Part shown: piece by piece, positions 22,363-32,956 of the stretch
Position numbering within the stretch: the first letter of the stretch is position 1
Layout of the letters: each line of letters opens with the position of its first letter
NCBI RefSeq assembly: GCF_050624435.1
Contig: NC_134545.1
Span: 85,588,063-85,652,062, forward strand
DNA length: 64,000 nucleotides
Direction of reading: 5' to 3'
DNA from: Tenrec ecaudatus
Taxonomy: Eukaryota; Chordata; Mammalia; Afrosoricida; Tenrecidae
Notes under the pieces: generated by a model
Database searches by the model: none
The model's input: the letters and a program-made list of their open reading frames with translations, nothing else
What the model was told of the DNA's origin: nothing
Translations under genes and position numbers: made by a program

Positions 22363-22862
22363 TTTTCTTTATTTTTTTTACATTTTATTAGGGGCTCATA
22401 CAACTCTTATCACAATCCATACATATACATACATCAATTGTCTAAAGCAATTCCCTACATTCTTTGCCCTAATCATTTTCAAAGCATTTGCTCTCCACTT
22501 AAGCCCTTTGCATCAGGTTCTCTTTTTTTCCCCTCCCTCCCTGCTCCCCCCTCCCTCATAAGCCCTTGATAATTTATAGATTGTTATTTTGTCATATCTT
22601 TCCCTATCCGGAGTCTCCCCTCCCCCACTTCTCTGCAGTCCGTCTCCCAAGGAGGAGGTCACATGTGGATCCTTGTAATCAGTTCCCCCTTTCCAACCCA
22701 CTCACCCTCCACTCTCCCAGTATCACCCCTCACACCCCTGGTCCTGAAGGTATCATCCACCCTGGATTCCCTGTGCCTCCAGCTCCCATATGCACCAGTG
22801 TACAACCTCTGCCCTATCCAGTCCTGCAAGGTAGAATTCAGATCATGGTAGTTGGGGGGAGG
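22363..22862 (-). mobile_element. L1-family 3' end, complete insertion
   Basis: Perfect 14-bp duplication GGGCTTATCTTTTC at 22349-22362 and 22863-22876. Minus orientation with the pyrimidine-rich strand on plus. Same subtype as the copies at 10707 and 55458. Confidence 0.88.
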
Positions 22863-23583
22863 GGGCTTATCTTTTCAGAGACTTCTTTGCAGGTGTGTCC
22901 TAAACCAACCTAAAGATCAAATTAATGTCTCCAGGCAACTGGGCTTACAAGCTCTCTATTTCTATACTTCAAAGTAAACATTTCTATTAATTATTATATC
23001 AATAATAAGCAGAAGAAATCAGTATAAACAATGTAGAATCATATACTAAACTCTATTTTTTTTAAAAGAGAAGCACAACAGATTTATTCTGTAACTACAG
23101 ATAATAACTCTGACATGAATAAATGTACTGATTTTCTCAGAAATAATAGTGAAACTGAATTTCAAACGTCAGGGCAAAATGGCAATTTTGAATGCTCTCT
23201 CACTTGTAGTCACGGAGTATGGCGACAGTGACAAGGTGTACAGGAACAGGCTCCTAGGGAGTGTGCTGCACATGTACTCTAGTGGGTTATTAAAGGTACA
23301 ATACAGGACCAGAGTTTGCTTATGGCTGCCAGGGAAGGTGGGAGTATTGGTTAGGGATATTGAGTTTCTAGTAAGGATGATGACTATTTGGAAACAGCTA
23401 GTGGTAAGGTAAACTTAATTCTTAAAACAGTCAATTCAATCCTTATCTAGTTTATCTAAATCCTTATCTAAACTATTCTATTTAAAGAAAAATATGGGAT
23501 TAGGTCTCCGAGAGCACCAAGCCAGATCCAGGCTTTCTGTGAGCCATTTTGACCTTCTGTCAGCCATTTTCCTTAAGAAGCGT

Positions 23584-23807
23584 GGTTCTAGCAGGGGAAC
23601 GCAGCTACTCGTATACCCTTGACCGAAGGATGGTCTTACTTCTTATCGGGGAAGGTTGTCCTTTTCAACCGAGCGCGCAGCTTCGGGAGGGACGCACATG
23701 GAGCGGTGAGGGAGGAAGGGGACACCTGCCTAGCCAGCCAGATCAGCCGAATCAACCCTGGCGATCAATGGGGTGACAGATGTCGCAGCCAGATCGCCCT
23801 CACATCC
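23584..23807 (-). pseudogene. 3'-truncated 7SK RNA retropseudogene without A-tail
   Basis: Reading minus from 23807: GGATGTGAGGGCGATCTGG and on, colinear with 7SK snRNA, the P-TEFb-sequestering Pol III RNA of 331 nt, through the 5' hairpin to about nt 224 (CCCCTGCTAG). The 3' third and the U-rich terminator are missing. Imperfect direct repeats AAGAAGCGTGGTT (23575-23587) and AAGCAGCGTGGTT (23808-23820) flank it. The last four 7SK bases (AACC) overlap the target duplication, and there is no poly(A). A few substitutions relative to remembered 7SK mark it as a pseudogene. Confidence 0.88.
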
Positions 23808-24105
23808 AAGCAGCGTGGTTTCTGAGACATTCGAATGGCAATTTCTACCCTGAGCTCAAAATATACATAATCAACATTCATCTTTACTACTTTCCACATG
23901 AATAACCAAAGGCAAGAAGCAAACAAAATAATCAAAATTTTAACTTTCCAAATTCTTTCCAGAAAACAACCCCGTAAACTGCATGGATATATCTGATCTC
24001 TGGCTAGCCCAAGAACCACTACCATGAGGGAGAGGTCAAAGAAACATTCACTCTCCATCTTTATGATTTGTTTCTCTCGTACCCCATGCCCAAGGTACCA
24101 TAATG

Positions 24106-24222
24106 TGTTAGTCTGGGTAGACTAGAGAAGCAAATCCATAGAAACTCATATGTGTGTAAGACAGAGTTTTATATAAAGGGTAATTGTACATTAAGAAAGC
24201 ATCCCAACACAGTCCACTTTGA
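24106..24222 (-). mobile_element. LTR-like repeat, copy 4 (3' fragment)
   Basis: TGTTAGTCTGGGTAGACTAG and about 100 bp more, colinear with copy 3 at 19798. Confidence 0.55.
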
Positions 24223-24229
24223 TGTTTCC

Positions 24230-25080
24230 TATTCATAGGATCCTTTACTAGTGCAACTCAAGATACATTGATAATTATTGATGATTGGAGCATGAATTAT
24301 CAGAATTATCAGTAGATCAAAATATAGCCTTGATGACAAAATTACAACATCATAATAAAACAACTTATTCATTGCAAATACCTTTTTTTGTCAACAATAT
24401 AAGTAACAACTACACACATGAACTTGGCAGTAATAAAATCAACCACACCTGTAGAAAGAGAGTGGTGGCGGTATCCTCAGTGAGAAGTCAACCGGGGTCC
24501 AGCTTTACAACAAACCATTAATTTCTCACATGTAAACTGTAGGTTGAGGCTGAAGAAAATTAAAACCAGTTCTCAAAAGCCAAATATGACCTTGAGTATA
24601 TTTCATCTGAATTCAGAGATCATTCAATAATAAATTTGATATATTGAACACTAATGACCAAGACCAAATGAGTTGTGGGGTGACATCAAAGACAACATAC
24701 ATGAAGAAACTTAAGAGTCACTGAAAAGATAGGGAATAAAAGGCCAAAATGGACACCAGAAAAGACTCTGAAACTTGTTCTTGAAGATAGAATAGCTGAG
24801 CTAAAAGAAAGAAATTATTAAATAAAAGAGCTGAATGCAAATTTCAAAGGGTGGCTTGAGAAGACAAACTATTATAATGAGAATATAAAGATTTGGAGCT
24901 AGAAAAACAAAAGAGAAGAGCACATTTGGTGTTTCTCAAGCTGGAAAACTGGGAAAAAAACATTTCTTGAGTTGAAATATTGAAGGCTTCGATGTATCCT
25001 GATGGATGCGTTGAATTGTGAGAAAAGCAGGTGAAGGAACATAATTTCATACATTTTCTCTAGTAAACTTTTTCCAATTA
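24230..25080 (+). mobile_element. RTE LINE, internal ORF part
   Basis: Plus-strand RTE region lying 5' of the reverse-transcriptase domain, recognised from remembered Afrotherian RTE (for example CTGAAGAAAATTAAAAC near 24550). Truncated on both sides and not open. Confidence 0.65.
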
Positions 25081-25109
25081 CTGGGCAGTGAGGTTTGTAT
25101 GAAGGGCAG

Positions 25110-25500
25110 TGTTTTAGTTTCTTAGTGGGGCTATCACAGAAATACACGTGGATGGCCTGAATGGTTAGAACTTATTTTCTCAGTTAGGAGTTAGAAGCAC
25201 AAATTCAGAGGACCTGCGCTAGGGGAAAGCTTGCTTGCTCTGTCTTTTCAGTTCCTGTTCCTTGGCCATCTTATGATGGTGTGGGGCATCTATTATCCTC
25301 CCTCTGTGGTTGTTTGCTTGCTTGCTTGCTGCTTGATATCTCAAAGAGATTAGCCTAAAACACGCCTGACACTGAAATGACCTCATTAACATAGCAAAGA
25401 AAACCCTATTCCCCTAGTCCAGTAATAGATTACATTCACAGCCTACAAGTGTTAAGGGAACAACATATGTTTTGAAGGCACACAATATAATCCCTAAAAG
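25110..25500 (-). mobile_element. MaLR/MLT1-like LTR
   Basis: Begins TTTTAGTTTCTTAGTGGGGC and ends GGCACACAATATAATCCC, which is the reverse complement layout of ancient MaLR LTRs. Diverged. Confidence 0.5.
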
Positions 25501-25696
25501 GCAGGTAGGGCAAAGGGTATGGAATTCGTCTGCTCTTTTCATCTTACTCTTTTCTTCTCTCCTTTTTTGGCCCCCCCTCTAAGTTCCTAGGTGACTGAAG
25601 GCAGAGCAGGACCTCAGAGGATCACCTCATCTACCCCTCCCCACCTAGACGCTCTGACAGCACGTAAAGGAGAACAGCAAACCTCTCTGGGGAGAA

Positions 25697-25862
25697 AGTC
25701 TGGGTGTTTGTAGAACTCCCCCTCCCCCAAGCCTACCTCACTTCAGGAAGCTGCAGCCCTTGTCTTAGCCATCTAGTGAAGTCTGGGTGTTTGTAGAACT
25801 CTCCCTACCCCAAGCCTACCCCACTGCAGGAGGCTGCAGCCCTTGTCTTAGCCACCTAGTGT
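25697..25862 (+). repeat. 83-bp tandem duplication
   Basis: AGTCTGGGTGTTTGTAGAAC starts at 25697 and again at 25780; the two 83-bp units differ at few positions. Just before an MLT1-like LTR. Confidence 0.9.
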
Positions 25863-26432
25863 TGCAGTAACAGAAATGGCATGAGTGGCTTTAACAAACA
25901 GAACTTAGTTCTCTCACAGTTTAGGAGGTTAGCAGTCAGGGTGCCAGCTTTTAGGGAAAGGTTTCTCTCTGTATTAAGCTCTGAGGGAAAATCCTTGTCT
26001 CCTTTCAACATTTGGGGCCCATCATCCCTTGGAGATCTTGTATCTTGGCACCAACCCTCTTACATCTAGGACGTTCAGTTTAGGGACCCTAGGGTCCACA
26101 GGATGTGCTCTGATCCTGCCTCTTTTCTTGGTGGCAGTTGGGTCTCTATCTGCTCACTTTTGTCTCCCTTTATTTCTTGTAAGATAGAAGGTGATGCTGG
26201 CTACACCTCAGGGAACCCCCTTCCCTTTACATCAGATCATCCCACCCTAATCCCCTGTCAACTGATAGGCTGATCACATTAGATCACATCATGGGGGTTG
26301 ATGACATTATTGTATAATTACCAAATAAATACATCGTTACATAAATGCCACTGAGACTCATGGGCCAGCCACGTTGACATATATTTTAGGGGAGCACAAT
26401 ATCATTCATGACAGCCATAAAAGGTAAGAAGG
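25855..26432 (-). mobile_element. MaLR/MLT1-like LTR
   Basis: GTTGCAGTAACAGAAATGGC ... GGGGAGCACAATATCATTC; same layout as the 25110 element, longer. Confidence 0.5.
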
Positions 26433-28439
26433 AAAAAAAAAAGTAAGCAGGAGAGCTGGAGTCGGCCTCCCTCACCTTCAGCTGCTCCGTGCCACGGGCG
26501 GTACTGGCCCACTGACCCAGAAGCATGAAACACAAACGCTGATGGAGCAGCAATGTTCAAGCATTTCTGGCCATGGCCCACAGAAGGAAAGCCTTTCTAA
26601 ATCACGGCCAGATTTCCAAAAGTTTGTAGAAAAAAATTGGAATGAAGAGCTATGGGAGCTATGGAAGTCCACAGATATGTTGACGCCTCTTTGTATATAC
26701 ACACAAATATAAACATACATTGGGGGAGGGCTTTCAAACCTCTTTGAAAGATGGAATTTCTCCGTGAGCTTTTTGAAGCCCCTCATATACAGGAAGAAGT
26801 AAAAGTTGTTTTTTTTAAATCCACACGCCATTGCACAAACGTTCGCTATCCCAGCCTATCTTGCTGCTGCTTCTTTTAATGTGATCTGTGACCCATTACA
26901 TCAATTTCAAACCCTTCTAATGGGTTGCTAACCAAGTGTGAAAAACACCTGATTGCAGGCTGAAGCCCCTAAAACCATTATTTCCTAAAGTGCTTCTCAC
27001 ACTTCAGACACGTGGGGAATATCTTTGCGAATGGCCATTGAGTCCAGGGGAAATTTGGGGATATATATAAATGTTCCTTTGACCAGTGGGCAAATTTTCC
27101 ACTTATTTTGGGAAAGCGATGTGATATTGATTTTCCACTTGTGTCAAAAAGACAAGGTTCCTTTTCTAAAATAATCAAGCTACTTAAGCTTAAACAGTGA
27201 TTTACCAAAAGATATTCAGGAAAGAGTAGTGTAAGAAATGTTTGGATGTGGCAAAGCATCTACAAAGGTACTACTTATCCCGGGTCTGCAGCGCGGGAAG
27301 CACCATCTTGGTGTCATTGCCTAAGGAAACAAGGACCCTACTTTGCTTACTATCACCTCAGCTTTTGCCTGTTTTCACTAATTACTCCCAGGAATTTGAC
27401 CCGACACATGACATGACCGTATAATACATCTGGCTTTTCCCCCAGAAGTCCCTTAATGCCAAGCCCGTGCCTTTTGCCAGCACTTGTTTGGCAGTATTGA
27501 GTTTGGCTTTCCATTTGCAAAGCGATTGGCGTGGATCTTGAAATGCTGAGAACTCACCTTCTGTCCTTTTGTTTTTTTTCACCTTTCCTTCTTCACATTT
27601 CCACATGGGCTTTCTTTCTTCCTCAGGCTTTTGAGTTAATCACGGCCTATTTTCTGAATCTGTTCCTTATCTACCTCAACTCTTACCTGTCCCCACCTCT
27701 CCCAGCTCTTGGCTGCTGGCAACTCTGCAACAAGTCGCTCCTTGCCCCCTGGCTGGCCTTGCAACTCCCTTCCCAGAGCCTTAGGGCTTATACCATAACT
27801 CAGCAATCTCAGAGGAAATAACATGTCATCACTGTAGAATCAGAAGTTACTTTTAGGCTTCTTTGCTCCTTAGTCACATTCTTTCTAATTTACTAACCTT
27901 TTGTTCTCTTATGCCTCGCTTGCTGATTAAAGTACAACTTGATCCAATCTGCCCAAGCTGTGTGACCGGCTCTGTGATTGCTTGGAGTCTATCACATCAG
28001 TTATATTGTCACTCCTTGCAGGACTCCCACCTCAGGCTGCACTTTCCCAGCAATCTTGATCTGTTGTTCATGTCATCTTGTTTCTTTTGTGGTCCCATCC
28101 CTTCCCATCAAGGCCAAAGCCCACACGCCTCCAGGAACTGAGGTGCACTGTACCCTGTAGAAGCCACTCCATCCCGGCGCCCCTCCTTACTCATTCCCAG
28201 GCCTGTAAATCTTCCCACACTAGCCTTTTATGGTTAGCTAGCCTTAGTTTCTCCAAGCTATCTTTCTAATGATCCTGGCTGAGGTTTTGTGCTAAATTTG
28301 GAACTCAGTCCAGTTCATTTGTCACCCTCTTCACCACTCCATCCATTTTTCTTGTCCTCTTCTTTGCTCATGTGCACACCTGGGCTCTCTGACCATCTTT
28401 CACCTGGTGTAGTTTCCTGACTACTTATTTCTGGCTCAC
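26433..28439. other. Unannotated intergenic stretch
   Basis: No gene recognised. A weak MER5-like piece lies near 26990-27030 (GCTTCTCACACTTCAG). C/T-rich runs at 27560-28400 give frames of up to 96 codons with no family match. Confidence 0.45.
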
Positions 28440-29882
28440 TACAAATTTATTCGAATAGATCACAACAAACTCTGGATATCCTTGAGAAGAGTGGAAATTC
28501 CGGAACACTTCATTGTGCTCATGTGAAACCTGTACATAGGTCAAAAGGCAGTTATGTGAACAGGACAAGGGAATAGGTACTGATCGGTTTGAAATCTGGA
28601 ACCGTATACCTCAGGGTTGTATCCCCTCACCAGGCTTGTTCAATCTGTATACTGAGAAAATCATCAGAGAAGCTGTATGTGTAAGGTCTCTTTCTCCGGG
28701 ACTAGAATTCAGCCTCGGTCCTTGGCTCCGCGCGAGAAAGATTTCATGCCGAAGCCGGGCTCGTGATCCAAGTGAATTTAATGAAAGTTCAAAGAAGCAT
28801 CAGGTATTACGCGGCACCCATAGGATTCCTTTGACCATGCGGCCTGGCAGAGACTGCTCCGGGACACGCAAGGATCTCTCCCCTCCCTGGAAGACCACCA
28901 GACCACCCAAGCAAGACCCTCTCCCTCTTGGCTCCTGCCTTCTTAAGGGTTCCTGGGGGAGGCGTGGTGAACGACCCCAGGTCGATCCCATTGGCTGAAC
29001 TGCAGTAACCTGGCCCACGTGGGCTGCTCCAGGTGTAATGCCCATCTCCACCCACTGGCGGGAAAATCCAGCTTTGTCCTTTGCTGGTTCTCCTGGGCAT
29101 GTGTAAATGGACTTCCCAATTACCTAGGCTATGCTACCTAACATATGATACGAAGAAGTATTAGGATTGGAGAAAGGCATATTAACAACCCGTGATGTTC
29201 AGTTGACAGTCTTGATGGCGGAAAGGGAGGACTTGAAGCACTTGCTTATGAAGCTCAAGGACTGCAGCCTTCAGCATGGATTACGACTCAATGCACAGAA
29301 GATCAAAATCCTCACAAATGGACTAACATCAAAACATGATAAGTGGTAACATCGTGAAAAATGGAGAAAAGATTGAAGTTGTCCAGAATTTTGTTTTACT
29401 TGGATCCACAATCAATGCTCATGGAAGCAATAGTCAGGAGATCAAATGACACATTGCACAAGACTTCTGCAAAGGGTTGAGAGGCAAGGTTGTCACTTTG
29501 AGGACTAAGGTATACCTGCCCCAAACCATGGTATTTTCGATCACTTTAGATGCATGTGAAAGTTGGACACTGAATAAGGAAAACCGAAGAATGAATGCAT
29601 TTGAACTATGATGTTGGGGAAGAACATTAAGGTACCAGAAACTGCCAAAAAAAAAAATAGATCTGTTTTGGAAGAAGTAACGTCAGCTTGCACCTTAGAG
29701 GCAAGGATGGTGAGACTTCCTCTCATGTACTTTGGATATGCTGTCAAGAGAGAGCAATCCCTGGCGAAAGAGATCATGCTTGGTAAAGTAGAGAGACAGT
29801 GAAAAAAGGGCAGGCTAACACATAAGAACAATGTACCTCGGGTCGGTACAAGTCAGAATCCACTTGACAGCATCTCCCAACA
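28440..29882 (+). mobile_element. RTE LINE 3' part split by a solo LTR
   Basis: RTE at 28440-28679 and 29144-29882 is continuous once the LTR at 28680-29143 is removed. Covers the reverse-transcriptase palm through the tail; frameshifted. Confidence 0.82.
28680..29143 (-). mobile_element. Solo LTR of a class I-like endogenous retrovirus
   Basis: 464 bp with TG...CA ends and a perfect 4-bp duplication TATG (28676-28679, 29144-29147), inserted in an RTE copy. GC-rich. Reading minus: TGTTAGG start, a CCAAT box (CAGCCAATGGG), a TTAAGAAGG TATA-like box, then ATTAAA as poly(A) signal near the end: the layout of gammaretrovirus-like LTRs. No viral genes remain, consistent with LTR-LTR recombination. 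Confidence 0.75.
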
Positions 29883-30002
29883 AATTTATGCGTAAAAGCC
29901 AGGATTCAGATAGGTGTGTATGTCCATGTTTGTTTGTGGTGTATATGTACAGATTTAAAGTAGAACAAAGAGTACACACACAAACAGACTGCTTAACACT
30001 AC

Positions 30003-30209
30003 CCTTCCTGCAATGGAGTCGATTCCAACTAATGGTGACCATGCAGGACAGAGTAGAACTACCCCATACGATTCCAAGGCTGAATGAAATGTTTACATAA
30101 GGGCCTAGACCACCATGTCTTTCTTCCTTGCAGGAACCAGTGGGTTCAAAGCCCTGACTCTGTGGTTCGTAACCAAGCTTTTACCTGCTACACTACCGGG
30201 GCTTCTTGT
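30003..30209 (-). repeat. AfroSINE
   Basis: Full-length minus copy from CAATGGAGTCGATTCCAACT to CTACACTACCGGGGC. Confidence 0.85.
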
Positions 30210-30749
30210 CCCACACTCTATAGGGAGGCGGGGCCATAGAGGAACTACAGGAGTTCTGATTAGTATGTTGACCATATTTCACCCTGAAACCTAAATCTGT
30301 ATTATTTCAAACGGTGGCTGAAATGAAGAAGAGCCTCGGTGCTTACTGGGGATTTAGATAACTACTTCCCAGTTAAGAAGAGATTTTTAAAATTGCGTTT
30401 TCATTATGATTCCATCTCCATTTATTGATCCAGGGATTTCTTGCCTCACTTAACTCCATAATCTGTTGCTTAGATTAAGAAAATGCGAAAACTATTGTTT
30501 GGCATGGTGAGTACAGACTCTAAAGTGATACTTGGAGGCTGGGTGATTCAAGTGCTATCATCCAAGAAAAGCAACTGATTGATCAAGCCAAACGTGTTTT
30601 TATTCTTTATCCAGACTGAGCATGCAGCGAAACGAATCAGATATGTGCTGCAGATGTGCCTTGTTATAGAAGCATGAACTTCGAGTGTCAACGCATGCAA
30701 CAGAAAACATAAACCCAAAGGTAGGAAATAATACATGCAAAAAGCCCTT

Positions 30750-30950
30750 TATAAATCAATTCATACATCTTTATTCATTTGACACATTTTGAGCACCTCT
30801 TTTATTCTTTTTTATACGAGGAACAATGCTAGATGTAGTAAGGTCTTAGTCGAAAGGAATAAAGTGCCTTTATTGGTATTTCTTTCTTGCACCACTACCT
30901 AGCATAGAGGCCCTCAATAAATGCTTTGGGGATGAATGAAAGGCCTGTAT
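30750..30950 (+). repeat. L2/MIR-like ancient fragments
   Basis: GGCCCTCAATAAATGCTTTG is typical of L2 ends; poorly delimited. Confidence 0.45.
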
Positions 30951-31254
30951 GTTCACTGTTTACCTTCCCACCTTCCACTGTGCCAGTCTGTTGACCACTT
31001 TGCTACTCATTAATTTTTCCTCCTGAGGTAGAATGGCGAAGGGAAAGGAGGTGAACTTCAGGTCAGTCAGGCATGCTTAGCTGCTGAAGCAATTAAATCT
31101 TAGTACAATAAACTTTAAAGGCCTGTTCAAATTCTTTTGAGTCATTTAAGATTTTGTTCCATCCTAATTGATTGAACAGGTTTGTCAATTAGAGCCTGGG
31201 CATCCTTGGGATTGATATTTTGTTTGTAATAATAGCTAGAATAGTATTTAATCA

Positions 31255-31485
31255 GCCTCTGGAAGAGAACATTTCATCTCACGCACTGTGGACATGTTAT
31301 CAGGAGAGACCAGTCCTTGGAAACGGATATTATGCTTGATAGAGGGTCAGGGAAAGAGGATGATGGGGGACAAGATGGATTGACACCGGAGCTGCAACAA
31401 GGGGATCATGCATAGCCACTGTGCCCAGGGAAGTGTTTCATGCTGTTGTACCTCCTGCGTGAGGCTTCACAGCAACAAACCAAGT
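31255..31485 (+). mobile_element. RTE LINE 3' terminal fragment
   Basis: Begins with ATGTTATCAGGAGAGACCAG-type sequence near 31290 and ends near 31485, next to a minus AfroSINE. Confidence 0.65.
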
Positions 31486-31509
31486 GTCAGAGTCTGCCAA
31501 GAAGCCAAA

Positions 31510-31650
31510 ATCCCGCACTTAAACGGCCATCAAGTCAATTCAGACTCACAGGGACCCTGTAGGGCAGAGTAGCACTGCCCCTTTGAGTTTCTGAGGCTTT
31601 CAAACTTCACAGGAGTAAACAGCCTCATTTTTCTCTGCGTCTAAACCCAA
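31510..31650 (-). repeat. AfroSINE 3' part
   Basis: CCATCAAGTCAATTCAGACT and on; the head is missing. Follows an RTE tail. Confidence 0.8.
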
Positions 31651-31689
31651 GGAAAAAAAAATAAAAATAAACCCAAGGAAAGATAATTT

Positions 31690-31870
31690 ACCGAATACCA
31701 ATTACGCACGACTGAACTGTGCAGCTTCCATGGCTGATCTCTTTTGTGGTCAACAATTTATGGTTAACAAAAGTGGGTATTATATCTACTTTACAGCTAT
31801 GGAAACTGAGGCAGCAATGACCTGACCAGTCTCTCATCTACCAGGGAAAACTCGTGCTAAGTGTCGCCAA
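31690..31870 (+). repeat. MIR
   Basis: Diverged core with TTTACAGCTATGGAAACTGA, the typical MIR block. Confidence 0.6.
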
Positions 31871-32689
31871 AGAGCAAGCCCTGGGGAAAGCAGACTGGAT
31901 GTGGGCGGCAGGCTTTCACTAATCTGAGCTGTTGGCACAGGCTCACGGGTGCTTGAAAACTGACCCCATGTTCCTTTTATAGACCTCCATGGAAGCTGGC
32001 TGCAGAGACCTTACGGATAACTCATTTCAGCAGAGAAAAATTGCTTTTTATGGGATAAAAAGCCTTGATTTCAATGTTGTTTTTCCCCTTCTGTAAAAAA
32101 AAAAAAAGGAGGGGGAGATCTACCGCAACCATTTCTAAGAACCCTCAAACAGTGGGCAAGTCTCCAGTTTGGCCTGTGCGGACCACAGAGGAAAGGTGAC
32201 CTCAGGAGGGCTGGCCTCAAACGTTACAGATGGGATGTAATGAACAGCTGGGGACTTCTTCGGGACAATTGCGCGGCCCAGAAAGCCCAAGTGTCGGTCC
32301 ATCTCCGCCAGGGCAGTTGCCGCGGTTTGGCTCGCTGCTGCAAGCCTGGTCTTGCGCCCCGCCCCCGGCGAGTGTCGCCGCTGCCGCAGCGCCCGCAGGC
32401 CCGCATCTTCCCGCCCCCGCGCCTCAGCCAAGGCCAAGAGCCCGCGCGAGGCGGGGCGCGCTCCCCGCGCACGTGACGGGGTGGGAGGGGCAGTTTTCAT
32501 TCCCGCCCCCTTTCCTTCCCGAAACTCCGCCTTCCCCCGAGAGGCTGCGCTTTCTATTGCGCCACGACCAGAGTGGCAGCTGAGCCAGCCAATCATAACG
32601 CGCCTCCGGGAGCACGGCCCGCCCCCCGGCTGGTCCCCAGGTTCCTTCCCGCTCGCACAGGAGTCACTTCCGAAGAGAGAGAAAACGCC

Positions 32690-32842
32690 ATGAAGAGAGA
32701 AGGGGGTGCCGCCCACCTCTGCTCCGACAGCCTCCCCGAGTCCCAGCAGCAAGACGGCCACCACGCACCCAACTTCGCCTGCCACAGCCCATGCCGCCGT
32801 CGCCAGCGGCGCCGACATGACAAGGCGCTGCATGCCCGCTAG
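32690..32842 (+). other. Upstream ORF overlapping the SLF2 start codon
   Basis: ATG at 32690 with an A at -5 and C at -3 (AACGCCATGA), 50 codons, stop TAG at 32840-32842. It is out of frame and ends 26 nt inside the SLF2 CDS. If the transcript starts upstream of 32690, this would divert scanning ribosomes. Whether it lies in the 5' UTR is unknown. Confidence 0.4.
32791..32820 (+). other. Nine-codon upstream ORF whose stop overlaps the SLF2 ATG
   Basis: ATG at 32791 runs nine codons to TGA at 32818-32820. That stop shares bases with the SLF2 start at 32817-32819 in the sequence ACATGA. This arrangement allows termination-reinitiation but may be chance in GC-rich DNA. Confidence 0.35.
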
Positions 32843-32956
32843 GCCAGGTTTCCCCTCATCCCCAGCCCCGGGGTCGTCGCCCCCGCGCTGCCATCCGAGA
32901 CCCGGTAGTACCGCCCCTGCTGCAGCGGGAAAGAGAACAGAGAGTCCTGGGGACAG
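32817..32956 (+). CDS. SLF2: SLF2 coding exon 1
   Basis: Codons 1-46 plus two bases of codon 47. The ATG at 32817 was chosen because [11 protein letters not shown] matches the known SLF2 amino terminus. The frame stays open upstream to a GTG but offers no in-frame ATG before an upstream stop. Donor GTACCG at 32957. Pro/Ser/Arg-rich and inside the CpG-rich promoter block. Confidence 0.92.

Noticed and set aside
23149-23412. 87-codon plus frame near the 7SK copy
   Set aside because: No homology recognised, no Kozak or promoter context, and length is within chance.
32706-32816. N-terminal extension of SLF2 by 37 residues
   Set aside because: The extension would start at GTG, not ATG, and the known protein starts at MTRR.
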